Positions 50,557-59,319 of a stretch of DNA of 64,000 nucleotides are shown in pieces (positions within the stretch are counted from its first letter, which is position 1; every line of letters starts with the position of its first letter). The notes beneath the pieces are model-generated. The model saw only the letters and a program-made list of their open reading frames with translations, searched no databases and was not told where the DNA came from. Origin of the DNA: Clostridiales bacterium (GTDB taxonomy: Bacteria > Bacillota > Clostridia > Oscillospirales > UBA644); contig QAKR01000014.1 in assembly GCA_003343705.1 (NCBI GenBank), positions 1 to 64,000 of the forward strand. Reading direction: 5' to 3'. Made by a program: the position numbers and the translations under genes.

Positions 50557-51396
50557 ATGAAGATAAAATATCTGGGTACAGCTGCAGCAGAATCTATTCC
50601 CGCAATGTTTTGCGAATGTTCTTTTTGCCAATATGCAAGGAAAGTCGGAGGCCGTGAAATACGTAAACGCAGCGGTGTTGTTATTGACGATGAGCTGATG
50701 ATTGATTTTTCTCCTGATGTTAATGCTGCATTCATGGAATACGGGATGAGCCTTGCAAATATTAAAAATATTATTTTTACTCATTCACACCCTGATCATG
50801 CATGCATGCTGGATTTAGAATATCGTAAAACCCCTTCGTATTGTCTATTTGAAAAAGAGCATGAAAATTTGCATATTTTCGGGAACCGAGAAGTTGAAAA
50901 GCTTGTTTTTGAGCATTTCCCCAACAGTAAAGAATTCGGTCTTGATTTTACGTATATAAAGCCGTTTTGCAGTTATGAAATAGGTTCTTTTGAAGTAACT
51001 CCGCTTTCTGTCATACATTGCCCTCCGGAAGATGCATATATTTATCTTATAGAAAAAGACGGAAAATGCTTTTTATATGGGAATGATACAACAATGTTTA
51101 CTGATCAGGTGTTTGATTTTCTTGCTAACAAATATCTAGACATTGTTTCTCTTGATTGCACTTGTGCGGGTAATGGTTCAGGCAGGTCACATATGAATTT
51201 TGCTGATAATGTTGTTGTCCGAGAACGATTTATTAAAAACGGGACTTCCGATGAAAAAACAATTTTCATTTCACACCATTTCAGCCATAACGGGTTAAGG
51301 ACAGATGATAAACTTCTGACTTATGATAATTTTTCACAACTTGCCGCTCCATATGGGTTTATAATGAGTTATGATGGGATGGATATTTTAATTTAA
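50557..51396 (+). CDS. MBL-fold metallo-hydrolase, PhnP-like
   Basis: This 279-aa protein has the metallo-beta-lactamase metal motif FTHSHPDHACMLDLEY (HxHxDH), further metal ligands in LDCTCAGNGSGRSHM and ISHHFSHNG, and an N-terminal CECSFC zinc-type motif (residues 19-24) like that of PhnP phosphodiesterases. Cyclic phosphodiesterase activity is plausible, but no phosphonate genes are near. CGGAGGA precedes the ATG at 50557. Confidence 0.85.
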   Translation: MKIKYLGTAAAESIPAMFCECSFCQYARKVGGREIRKRSGVVIDDELMIDFSPDVNAAFMEYGMSLANIKNIIFTHSHPDHACMLDLEYRKTPSYCLFEKEHENLHIFGNREVEKLVFEHFPNSKEFGLDFTYIKPFCSYEIGSFEVTPLSVIHCPPEDAYIYLIEKDGKCFLYGNDTTMFTDQVFDFLANKYLDIVSLDCTCAGNGSGRSHMNFADNVVVRERFIKNGTSDEKTIFISHHFSHNGLRTDDKLLTYDNFSQLAAPYGFIMSYDGMDILI

Positions 51397-51591
51397 TTAT
51401 TAATACAGTGTTGTCCATCAAATAGTTGCTATATTATTGAAATCCCATAGTAAAAAAGTATTTTTATAACGTAGGTCGAGGTAACAAATAAACTATACGT
51501 TCATGAGATTATGTAATGAAGAAATATCAGAAAATTGTTTCATATTATGTATTGTTGATTGTAGACTTGCTTTGAGTAAGGAGATATTTAA

Positions 51592-51780
51592 ATGACTTGT
51601 AACAGTAAGCATAAAGATAAATGCCCATGTACATATTCATGCCCTCATCACGGTAAGTGTTGCGAATGTGTTGCATACCACTTGCCTGATGAATTTCCTG
51701 CATGTTTTTATTCAAAAGAAGCAGAGCAAAAATATGACCGTAGTTTTTCAGCCCTTAAGAGGGACAGGGAAAAGAAATAA
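51592..51780 (+). CDS. small Cys-rich protein (DUF6485-like)
   Basis: This 62-aa protein has eight Cys in its N-terminal 45 residues (CNSKHKDKCPCTYSCPHHGK then CCECVAYHLPDEFPACFYS), a pattern I associate with DUF6485, a small metal-binding-looking family of anaerobes with no known function. The C-terminus is charged and helical. AAGGAGA lies 7 bp before the ATG. About 195 bp upstream of it contains nothing recognisable. A terminator follows. Confidence 0.75.
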   Translation: MTCNSKHKDKCPCTYSCPHHGKCCECVAYHLPDEFPACFYSKEAEQKYDRSFSALKRDREKK

Positions 51781-51790
51781 TATATAAAAA

Positions 51791-51824
51791 AACGGGAATC
51801 CAGATTGAATATCTGAATTCCCGT
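51791..51824. terminator. bidirectional terminator
   Basis: ACGGGAATCCAGAT and ATCTGAATTCCCGT form a near-perfect stem with loop TGAAT, between the convergent DUF6485-like and dockerin genes. Confidence 0.75.
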
Positions 51825-51845
51825 AATCTTTAATTATTATTTTGT

Positions 51846-54824
51846 TTAAAACTCTTTTATTTTACCTGCAACAAATTGGAATATTTTCATTGCATCGGGA
51901 AGTTCAACCTTGCCGTTGCCGTCAATATCCGCGGCATTAAACATTTCATCTTTAAGGGTAGTCTTGCCTGCCACATGCTGGAATGCCTTCATTGCATCAG
52001 TAAGGCTGATCTTAGAATTACCGTCAACATCGCCTTTACTCTTAGTGGTAACAGCTAATTCTGCACTCTTGGGGGAAGCATAAGTTGTATCTGTTTCTGT
52101 ATAACGAATATAGAATTTATATTCTGTACTCGGCTTAAGATTGTTAAAGACGTTTGAAGATTGCCAAGTTGTTCCGTCTATGGAGTATTCGCAGCTTTCG
52201 ATAATTTTAAGCATTACAGATGAAATTGTTACTTTGTCGGCAACAGGCGCTTCCGGTGCATTAATGGTGGATTTTAATGTTGTGATTTTTAAACCAGCGC
52301 TCTTTTCCGAAGCGTAGGTTGTATCTGTTTGTGCGTAGCGAGCATATAATGTATACTCTTTATTTGGGAGAAGATTTTGGAATACATTAGAAGCTTGCCA
52401 TGTAGTTCCGTCTAAAGAATATTCACAACCTGAAACAGCTTTAAGTGTAATAACTTTATCTGTTGTATTTGCTATTTCGGGAGCTGCGGGGGCAGTAATT
52501 GTAGATCTTAGTGTTGTAACTGTTAAAGCTACACTCTTTTCTGAAGCGTAAGTTGTATCTGTTTCTTTATACCGAACATAGAATGTGTATTCTTTATTTG
52601 GAAGAAGATTTTCAAAGACGTTTGATAAGACCCAGTTAGTTCCGTTTAAAGAATATTCACAATTTTGAACTTGTTCCAATGTTACAGAAATATCATTTTT
52701 TGACTGTAATACAGGAGCAGTGGGAATATTTGTATTTTGGGATTTTTGTGTTTTAGTTATTAGAGCTTCGCTTTTTTCTGATGCAGGGGCTTCATTAGTT
52801 TCTTTATATCTTTGATAGAATGTATATTCTGTTATAGGAGAAAGATTGGTAAATGTTCTACTTTCTTGCCAATGCTCTCCGTCCATTGAATATTCACAAC
52901 CTAAAGTGTTTTTTAACGTAACGGTAGTATCGCTACATGATTCAAGAATTGGAGCACCGGGAATGGTTCCTTTTAATGTTGTAACAGTAAGGGCGTTACT
53001 ACTATCTGATGCATATGTGGTATCTGTTTCTTGATAGCGGATATAAAAATTGTATTCGGTGCTGGGGTTGAGTTTTACGAAAATATTGGATGACTGCCAT
53101 ACTATTCCGTCTATTGAATATTCACATCCGTCAACTGGCGTGATAGTTACAGAATTTTCTTTTATAGATTCGGATACCGGGGTTGCGGGAGCATTTACTT
53201 TGGTTTTCAATGTTTTTATTACAGACATAGATGGTGCCGAAACAAATGCGGTTTCAGTTTCCGTATATCTGATATAAAACGTATAATCTGTTACAGGGGT
53301 AAGACCGTTAAAAATATTTGATTCTTGCCATGTGTTTCCGTCCATGGAATATTCGCAACCAGTTACACCAGACAGGGTGACTGATGTATCTGTTTTGCTT
53401 TCTGCAACCGGAGCAGCGGGAGCTGAAACGGTAGATTTTAATGTTTTTACTATAAAACCCTCGCTTTTAACTGATGCCGGTTTTGTTTGAGTAGCTTTTA
53501 CTCTTTGATAAAATGTATATTCTTTATTAGGAAATAAGTTATTGAAGATATTACTATCCTGCCAATTTAATCCATCTATTGAATATTCACAATTATATAT
53601 AGGATTTAAACTGATCATAGTATCCTTTGTTTCTTTTATTGTAGGTTTTGGTACGGAGGCTATCTTAAGCTCATCGATAGCTGTTTTTATATCTTGGATT
53701 GCATTGTATCCGTCTTGATCAGTTGAGTTTATAGAATTCTTAATATCGTCAACGGTATCACTTAAACTTTGTTTTTGAGATTCCCAAACCGCCCAACTGT
53801 CAGGTGTATAAAATTCTTGTGGTAATAAGGAAATGAAAAGCTCATCTCTTAATGTTTTTAAAATCGGACCAATATAAGCTTTTTCCCTTGCGGCAACCCA
53901 CATTTGCTCCAAAATCATGTCTGAAGGAGCTCCGCCTATATATACAATCCATTCTTTATAGTTTATATTATTGTTGTAAGCCTCAAGGAAAAGACTATCT
54001 GCTTCAATAGCTTTGTCTATAAAAGCTTGGACAACAGCGGAATCTGTCCATATATCAGGCGTTGTCAGCCGTTGATAAGCATGATATACATACCATGCAT
54101 AAAGTTCCCTATCACCTGATTTTGCTATACAAAAGTTGTATGCCGCCAAGTTCTCGGCATTTGGAGGTCCGATATAATCAGGGTTTTGTACAAGAGCCTG
54201 ATATTTTGTATAAATATCATTTATTGCAGCTTCGCCTTGTACATCTGTACAGGTTTTTCGGTATGTATCTCCCCAGCAAACTGCTCTGTAATATGCAGCC
54301 CAAGACTCAGTAGTATATTTTTTGCAACCTGTACCGCTGGCATCTATTCCGTCGGGGTTAGCCCATAATCCTTCGCACTTTGTATTTATTATCTCTGTTC
54401 TAAAGACATTCCATCCTTCAGAGACAGGGACTTTTTCACGAGCTAAGTGCCACATGTTTTCAAGAGTTGCCTCACTGTAATATTCAGCAAGGTAAAGATC
54501 TTGAGTTTTAAGTAATTCTGTCACCATTTCAAGTCGGTTTTTGTATGCCGCAACATCCGGTAAATTCTGATATTTTGGAAGTGTAATTTTACCATAATAA
54601 TAATCATAGAAAAAACCAAAACGATATCCTAAAGAATTTTTTTTATTTGCTGTATCGTTTTTAAGTAAATTGTTTTTTTCTGCAGTTGCAGCAGAAATCT
54701 GTTCAGGTGTTGTTGCTTTTGTTAAAGTAGTTAAATCAAATGCAAACGATGGCAGGGCATTTGCAAACGATAAAAACGATGCCATGATACAAAGTACTAT
54801 ACATGCTGAAATTCCCTTTTTCAT
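51846..54824 (-). CDS. large secreted Fn3-repeat protein with C-terminal dockerin
   Basis: This 992-aa protein has a signal peptide (residues 1-29, MKKGISACIVLCIMASFLSF). A helical N-terminal region (30-400) with repeated Trp/Tyr-rich segments (AAYYRAVCWGDTYRKT, MWVAAREKAYIGPILKTLRD) resembles the FIVAR-like part of the 37.7-kb protein. Seven tandem Fn3-like repeats of about 75 aa follow, each with CEYSxDGxxWQxSNxF then EYTFYxRYxETDTTYAS. The C-terminal dockerin (about 930-992) has GDVDGNSKISLTDAMKAFQH and AADIDGNGKVELPDAMKIFQ. It should attach to a cohesin; no catalytic domain is visible. The ATG at 54824 follows GGAAGG; a TTG upstream precedes that SD. Confidence 0.83.
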   Translation of the reverse strand: MKKGISACIVLCIMASFLSFANALPSFAFDLTTLTKATTPEQISAATAEKNNLLKNDTANKKNSLGYRFGFFYDYYYGKITLPKYQNLPDVAAYKNRLEMVTELLKTQDLYLAEYYSEATLENMWHLAREKVPVSEGWNVFRTEIINTKCEGLWANPDGIDASGTGCKKYTTESWAAYYRAVCWGDTYRKTCTDVQGEAAINDIYTKYQALVQNPDYIGPPNAENLAAYNFCIAKSGDRELYAWYVYHAYQRLTTPDIWTDSAVVQAFIDKAIEADSLFLEAYNNNINYKEWIVYIGGAPSDMILEQMWVAAREKAYIGPILKTLRDELFISLLPQEFYTPDSWAVWESQKQSLSDTVDDIKNSINSTDQDGYNAIQDIKTAIDELKIASVPKPTIKETKDTMISLNPIYNCEYSIDGLNWQDSNIFNNLFPNKEYTFYQRVKATQTKPASVKSEGFIVKTLKSTVSAPAAPVAESKTDTSVTLSGVTGCEYSMDGNTWQESNIFNGLTPVTDYTFYIRYTETETAFVSAPSMSVIKTLKTKVNAPATPVSESIKENSVTITPVDGCEYSIDGIVWQSSNIFVKLNPSTEYNFYIRYQETDTTYASDSSNALTVTTLKGTIPGAPILESCSDTTVTLKNTLGCEYSMDGEHWQESRTFTNLSPITEYTFYQRYKETNEAPASEKSEALITKTQKSQNTNIPTAPVLQSKNDISVTLEQVQNCEYSLNGTNWVLSNVFENLLPNKEYTFYVRYKETDTTYASEKSVALTVTTLRSTITAPAAPEIANTTDKVITLKAVSGCEYSLDGTTWQASNVFQNLLPNKEYTLYARYAQTDTTYASEKSAGLKITTLKSTINAPEAPVADKVTISSVMLKIIESCEYSIDGTTWQSSNVFNNLKPSTEYKFYIRYTETDTTYASPKSAELAVTTKSKGDVDGNSKISLTDAMKAFQHVAGKTTLKDEMFNAADIDGNGKVELPDAMKIFQFVAGKIKEF
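52050..53660 (-). repeat. seven tandem Fn3-like coding repeats
   Basis: Repeats of about 225-230 bp within the dockerin gene, each encoding CEYS, a conserved Trp, EYTFY-type and TTYASEKS-type segments. They differ enough in DNA that recent expansion is limited to the C-terminal copies, which are the most alike. Confidence 0.85.
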
Positions 54825-54856
54825 TACGAGCCTTCCTTTCAATATTAATCAAGCTT

Positions 54857-54885
54857 ATTATAATACATATTAAAACAAATGTCAA
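54857..54885 (-). promoter_or_regulatory. sigma-A promoter of the Fn3-dockerin gene
   Basis: On the minus strand TTGACA (54880-54885), a 17-bp spacer and TATAAT (54857-54862), about 35 bp before the start codon. Confidence 0.85.
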
Positions 54886-54939
54886 GTAAAAAATATAAAA
54901 ATAAATAAAAAATATCACAAAAAGTACATATAAATAAAG

Positions 54940-55095
54940 AAATAACATTTGAAAGTTCAATCTCACCATTACCGTCAATATCATCTTGACTTTTAGCTGT
55001 AATGGCTAATCCTGCTTTCTTTTGGGGATTGAAAGTTTTATTTGTTTCAGCAAAACTAATATGAAATATATTTGCTTTAATTACAAAAGCAAGTC
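54940..55095 (-). pseudogene. decayed Fn3-dockerin gene end
   Basis: One minus-strand frame reads IFHISFAETNKTFNPQKKAG then LAITAKSQDDIDGNGEIELS. This matches the last Fn3 repeat and first dockerin half of the neighbouring gene (FYIRYTETDTTYASPKSAEL, AVTTKSKGDVDGNSKISLTD). It has no start codon or SD, the second dockerin half is missing, and the frame runs into the promoter of the intact gene. It is a remnant of a duplicated or deleted dockerin gene. The rest of 54825-55200 holds only the promoter and the inverted repeat at 55107. Confidence 0.7.
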
Positions 55096-55106
55096 ATAAA
55101 ACAGCA

Positions 55107-55158
55107 ATTTAAAATCCTTTTGAATAAGTTTCATACTTAATTCAAAAGGATTTTAAAT
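55107..55158. terminator. 19-bp perfect inverted repeat
   Basis: ATTTAAAATCCTTTTGAAT and ATTCAAAAGGATTTTAAAT pair perfectly around 14 nt, 43 bp past the stop of the 55.2-kb gene. It is a likely minus-strand terminator, though the arms rather than a separate T-run supply the U residues. Confidence 0.55.
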
Positions 55159-55200
55159 GAATATTTTTTAGATTAATCTAATAGTGAATAATTTTTATGA

Positions 55201-56493
55201 TTATCCTATTTTTATAAGAAACTGTACACTTTCGGTTTGGGTGTTTTTAGTACTTGTAAAGCTTGGTGCCTCAAAAGCTGATTTATCGTAAGACGATATA
55301 AGACTGTCGATTTTCTCTTTAAATTGTTGAGGAAGATCTTTTGTATTATCAACTAATGCTTTTGTACCATCTGATAAAGCTGCTGCACCGCCGTTAAGTT
55401 TTTTTATACCGCCTACGGTTTGCGATATACCGTTATCAATTGCAGAATATGATGAAGCAAGATGTTTAACTCCGCCAACATATTCCGAGAGCCCGTTGTT
55501 GAAATTTGTAAAACCGGAAGCCAAAGCAGAAACAGATGCCTGGAGCTCCGGCATTTGAACAAGGCTTTGTGAAAGTTTATTTATTCCGGAAAGAATTTGA
55601 CCTGAAGCGTAAACAAGTTCATCGCCTTTAGTTGCAAGATCTGTTAAAGCTTCTGCAATAGAAGCCGATCCGCTTGTTAAATCGTCAGTATTTTTTGAAA
55701 TAGTTGAAATGCCGTTTTTTAGTTCAGAAGCTCCGTTATTGATTTTATTTATTGCATCTGTTAAAGTGGAGATTTGTGTGGTAATATCCGAGGTGTCGGG
55801 CATAGTAAATGAAAAGGAAAAGGGTAGTGCTGTTATTTGTGCAAAAGGCATTGAAAAGTTAGAAACTTTAGCAGAAAGAGTAAGTTCTGCATTGCTCTCA
55901 GGCATAACTGTAAAAGATAGAATTTTGTTTTTGCCTGCATTTGCCAATGTTCCGCCTTCTGCTTTTATGTTGGTGAAATACTCTGTATTAAGTGTGAATT
56001 GAATTTGCATCATATAATTTTCAAAATATCCACCGCTTATCTCAGTGTTTTGATTTGTTTTAATTTTTATCTGTATATCTCCGCTTTTGTCATTTAATTC
56101 CGAAGCGGTTACACTTTCCCCGTTTAGCATATATTCAATCTTAAACTGCCATGGTAAAGCTGCTGCTTTCATATTTCCGCGATAATAATATCTCCCGGGT
56201 TCAGCAACGGCAATAACTTTGTCGCCTTCTATTGAAAGTTTGTCTGCGTTTGTCAAATTCTCAACTGAAGAAAAGTCTCCGTAATCAAAAACTGCACCGC
56301 CTTTTTCAACATTCAGTACATTAACGGCATAAACTTTTTCAATACTGCCATCTGCTGAAAGATTAGCATATATAACTTCTTCTTTTGAAGTTAAAACTCC
56401 TTCGTTTGTTGCCTGTGACCCTTCCGCAAAAGAAGCAAAGGGAATAAGGCATAAACATAAAAGAACGGGAATAATTAATTTAAATTTTCTCAT
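55201..56493 (-). CDS. secreted YhgE/Pip-like heptad protein, partner of the MMPL transporter
   Basis: This 430-aa protein has a signal peptide (residues 1-23, LIIPVLLCLCLIPFASFAEG), a beta-rich domain (35-230) and a long helical region with the heptad-like pattern of YhgE/Pip proteins (INNGASELKNGISTISKNTD, LSDGTKALVDNTKDLPQQFK). Such proteins accompany MMPL-type exporters in Firmicutes and may form a periplasm-facing extension. The usual C-terminal membrane helix is not seen; it ends in SVQFLIKIG. It starts 4 bp inside the end of the MMPL gene. Confidence 0.75.
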   Translation of the reverse strand: MRKFKLIIPVLLCLCLIPFASFAEGSQATNEGVLTSKEEVIYANLSADGSIEKVYAVNVLNVEKGGAVFDYGDFSSVENLTNADKLSIEGDKVIAVAEPGRYYYRGNMKAAALPWQFKIEYMLNGESVTASELNDKSGDIQIKIKTNQNTEISGGYFENYMMQIQFTLNTEYFTNIKAEGGTLANAGKNKILSFTVMPESNAELTLSAKVSNFSMPFAQITALPFSFSFTMPDTSDITTQISTLTDAINKINNGASELKNGISTISKNTDDLTSGSASIAEALTDLATKGDELVYASGQILSGINKLSQSLVQMPELQASVSALASGFTNFNNGLSEYVGGVKHLASSYSAIDNGISQTVGGIKKLNGGAAALSDGTKALVDNTKDLPQQFKEKIDSLISSYDKSAFEAPSFTSTKNTQTESVQFLIKIG

Positions 56494-58538
56494 TTATCAT
56501 CTCTCCTTTTTAAGGTTGTAACACCGACAAACTTATCTGAAATACTGGTAAGAGCCGGCAGGAACAGTAATACAGATGCTGCTGATAGAAGCGCACCTCT
56601 TCCCAGAAGATACCCAAGCTGACTTACCACATCGTTTGTTGAAACAAGCCCCACTATAAACCCTGCAAGTGATAATATTGCGGCGGAAATAATAATAGCA
56701 GGCATTGTATGAACCAAAGTTTTTTGTGCTGCGTCTTTGGGTTTGTTGTCTTTTCTATAGCGTAGGTAGTTATCTGTAAACAGTATTGCGTAATCTACCG
56801 TTGCCCCCAACTGCACCGTGCTTATTACTAAAAATCCGATATAACACAGCGGCGAACCTGAAAAATATGTTATTGCAAGATTTATCCAGATAGCACCTTC
56901 AATTGTCAAAAGTAGTATAAGCGGCAGTGACAGTGACTTGAATGTGAACAAAACAACAAGCCCTATAAGAACTATTGCTAAAATATTTATAAACGTACTG
57001 TCTGCATTAACAACGTTTTTTATATCATAAAGGCTTACGCTTTCACCCAGTGTCAGAGCCTTGTCGCCGTAATATTCAGATGCAAGGGATCTTGTGTTTT
57101 CAACAAGAGTGAATGCTTCATCTCCCTCAGTCTCGGTGTCGGCATATAAAATAATTCTGCTGTAATTATCCGAATAGAAGTTTTTTGTTACTGCACTATC
57201 CAGAAAATCCTGCGGAATCTGGGATCCCACCGCCGTTGTATAAGAAACGACCGAGGTAACAGCTTGCATATCTCCGAGTTTTTTGCAAAGCTCATCTTCC
57301 CGCCCTGTATCGCCTTTGGGTACAAGCACTACAGTCGGAACGGAACGGCCAAAAGTTTCGTTTATCTTTATTTCATCCTGTCCTGCTCTGCTGCTTGTTT
57401 CAAGTGCGCCAAGCCCATATGTGAATTTATTATGATCCTGCACTATAAAAGAGGGTATTATAAGGGCAAGCATGAGAATCATTATAGGGATTCGAATTTT
57501 AATAACAAATTTTGATATTCCTCCTAATTTAGGTTTGAACTCCTTGTGGCGTGTTTTATCTAAAAGTTTTATACAGCAAAGAGTAAGTGGCGGCAGGAAT
57601 ATCATAACCGATATAAAACTGAGGGAAACGCCTTTAACAAGATTTATACCCAAATCTGATCCTATCCCAAAACGCATAAAGCAAAGGGCTAAAAATCCCA
57701 GAAGAGTTGTCATTGCACTCGCCGCAACTGCAGGCAACGCTCGCCTTTGTGCAAGACGCATTGCTTCTTTCGGTTCGTGTGTTTGTCTGAATTCGCTAAA
57801 CGCTCTTAAAAGGAATATTGCATAATCCAGCGAAACTGCCATTTGTAAAATTGGGCTTATAGACTGTGTAATAAACGAAACTTGGCCGAAAAATATATTA
57901 GTTCCCATATTTATTACAACAGCAACTCCTATTGCTGCTAAAAATAAAACCGGTTCAATCCAAGAACTTGTTGAAATAAGTAAAATTATTATTATTAACG
58001 GTATAAGAAATGCAAAAGCTTTTAAGCTCTCAAACACAGTCATGTCTTGTGAATTTGCATTTAATGCTGCTTCGCCGCTTACGGCTCCGTTATCGCCAAT
58101 AAGCTCTCGTATTTGTTTAACTGTTTTCGACTCTGTTCCTTCTTTAACGGTAACAGAAAATACAGCATTTTTATCTTTGTAATATGTTTCGACCATTGTT
58201 TTATCCAGTGTTTCAACCGGAACTATCAAGTCTGCTGCATCGTCAAGCCATAAAACGCTTTCAACTCCGTCGATATTTTCAATTTCTTTTTTATATTCAA
58301 TAGCTTGCGAAATTTCCACATTAAAAACAGCAACACGTGCATTAGGTACAGTGTCGGAAAATTCATTTTCCATGATCTGGAGAGCTTTAGTGCTTTCTGC
58401 ATCGGCAGGTAAATAGCTTTCAAGCTTGTAGTTGACAGGCACGAAAATTGCTAATACGGCACATGCTATAAAAATTACGCAAAATACTGCAACGACTGTT
58501 TTTTTGTGTTCTAATGTTGAATCAAAAATTTTATTCAT
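56490..58538 (-). CDS. MMPL/RND-family exporter
   Basis: This 682-aa protein has 12 predicted membrane helices in two halves: one after the N-terminus (HKKTVVAVFCVIFIACAVLA), then a large outer loop, then groups of five. It carries the MMPL motifs SPILQMAVSLDYAIFLLRAF and VQLGATVDYAILFTDNYLRY with conserved Asp in the middle of the helices for proton coupling. It probably exports lipids, peptides or drugs. The start ATG at 58538 follows AAGAGG; upstream codons precede that SD. A divergent TetR gene and an operator-like inverted repeat suggest repression. Confidence 0.88.
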   Translation of the reverse strand: MNKIFDSTLEHKKTVVAVFCVIFIACAVLAIFVPVNYKLESYLPADAESTKALQIMENEFSDTVPNARVAVFNVEISQAIEYKKEIENIDGVESVLWLDDAADLIVPVETLDKTMVETYYKDKNAVFSVTVKEGTESKTVKQIRELIGDNGAVSGEAALNANSQDMTVFESLKAFAFLIPLIIIILLISTSSWIEPVLFLAAIGVAVVINMGTNIFFGQVSFITQSISPILQMAVSLDYAIFLLRAFSEFRQTHEPKEAMRLAQRRALPAVAASAMTTLLGFLALCFMRFGIGSDLGINLVKGVSLSFISVMIFLPPLTLCCIKLLDKTRHKEFKPKLGGISKFVIKIRIPIMILMLALIIPSFIVQDHNKFTYGLGALETSSRAGQDEIKINETFGRSVPTVVLVPKGDTGREDELCKKLGDMQAVTSVVSYTTAVGSQIPQDFLDSAVTKNFYSDNYSRIILYADTETEGDEAFTLVENTRSLASEYYGDKALTLGESVSLYDIKNVVNADSTFINILAIVLIGLVVLFTFKSLSLPLILLLTIEGAIWINLAITYFSGSPLCYIGFLVISTVQLGATVDYAILFTDNYLRYRKDNKPKDAAQKTLVHTMPAIIISAAILSLAGFIVGLVSTNDVVSQLGYLLGRGALLSAASVLLFLPALTSISDKFVGVTTLKRRDDK

Positions 58539-58564
58539 ACTCTCGCCTCTTTTTCTGTACACAG

Positions 58565-58618
58565 TGTTGACTTTTTATCTCTATTATAGTATAATACCAT
58601 TGTGTATAAAAATCAACA
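58565..58618. promoter_or_regulatory. inverted repeat flanking the MMPL promoter, possible TetR operator
   Basis: TGTTGACTTTTTAT (58565-58578) and ATAAAAATCAACA (58606-58618) are inverted copies with one base deleted. They flank a minus-strand promoter: -35 TTGATT (58611-58616), 17-bp spacer, -10 TATACT (58588-58593). The TetR gene begins about 110 bp away on the other strand. Confidence 0.5.
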
Positions 58619-58727
58619 TTCAGTTTGTTTTGTTTTGTACGGAAATATACAAAAAACTATTTATTTGTTTAAAATGTGACGGCAATAAAATTAATAATAT
58701 GTAAAAAAAATTCGGGAGGGATTATTT

Positions 58728-59306
58728 TTGGAAGAAAAACGTGAAAGCAGGCGTACCCGATATACAAAATCGGTAATACGGCAAACGCTCCTTACCCTTA
58801 TGAAAGAGAAAAATATAAACAAAATAACAGTTAAGGAAATATGTGAAGCAGCAGATGTAAACAGGGGTACTTTTTATTCATATTATAAAGATGCCTTTGA
58901 TCTTTTGGAAAAGATTGAAGACGAGCTTTATCAGGAGATATCTGAAGCTTTGGATGGGCATGATCCCAGCGAAGTTATCGGTGAAATTTTTTGCAGAATC
59001 CAAAAAAACTGGGACTTATGCAGGATTTTGTTCAGCGATAACGGTGATCCTGATTTTCTGCGACGTGTTATGTATATTGCAGAGAAGGCTTGTATTGAAG
59101 ATTGGGCGAAAAAAATGAATACAACAGATATTGCATTATTAAAATATTTGTATGCGTTTACTGCAGTAGGAAGTGTCGGAATAATTCAGGAATGGGTTAA
59201 AGGGAACATGGTTGAACCGGCAGAAAAAATGGCGGAGATAGTTGCCCGCATAACATATGGTGGGCTTAAATCTTTTGAAACTGATATAAAAAAGTTTTAT
59301 AAATAG
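58728..59306 (+). CDS. TetR/AcrR family transcriptional regulator
   Basis: This 192-aa regulator has an N-terminal TetR helix-turn-helix (residues 10-60, IRQTLLTLMKEKNINKITVK, then EICEAADVNRGTFYSYYKD) and a C-terminal helical domain resembling the TetR_C_33-like group (WVKGNMVEPAEKMAEIVARI). It is divergent to the MMPL exporter and probably represses it; the ligand is unknown. The start codon is TTG (58728) after GGGAGGG with 8-bp spacing. It ends 13 bp before metH. Confidence 0.88.
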   Translation: MEEKRESRRTRYTKSVIRQTLLTLMKEKNINKITVKEICEAADVNRGTFYSYYKDAFDLLEKIEDELYQEISEALDGHDPSEVIGEIFCRIQKNWDLCRILFSDNGDPDFLRRVMYIAEKACIEDWAKKMNTTDIALLKYLYAFTAVGSVGIIQEWVKGNMVEPAEKMAEIVARITYGGLKSFETDIKKFYK

Positions 59307-59319
59307 AGGGTTGCGTAAT

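Noticed and set aside
52050..53660. Regularly spaced repeats that could suggest a CRISPR array
   Set aside because: The period is about 225-230 bp and the repeats are in-frame protein modules.
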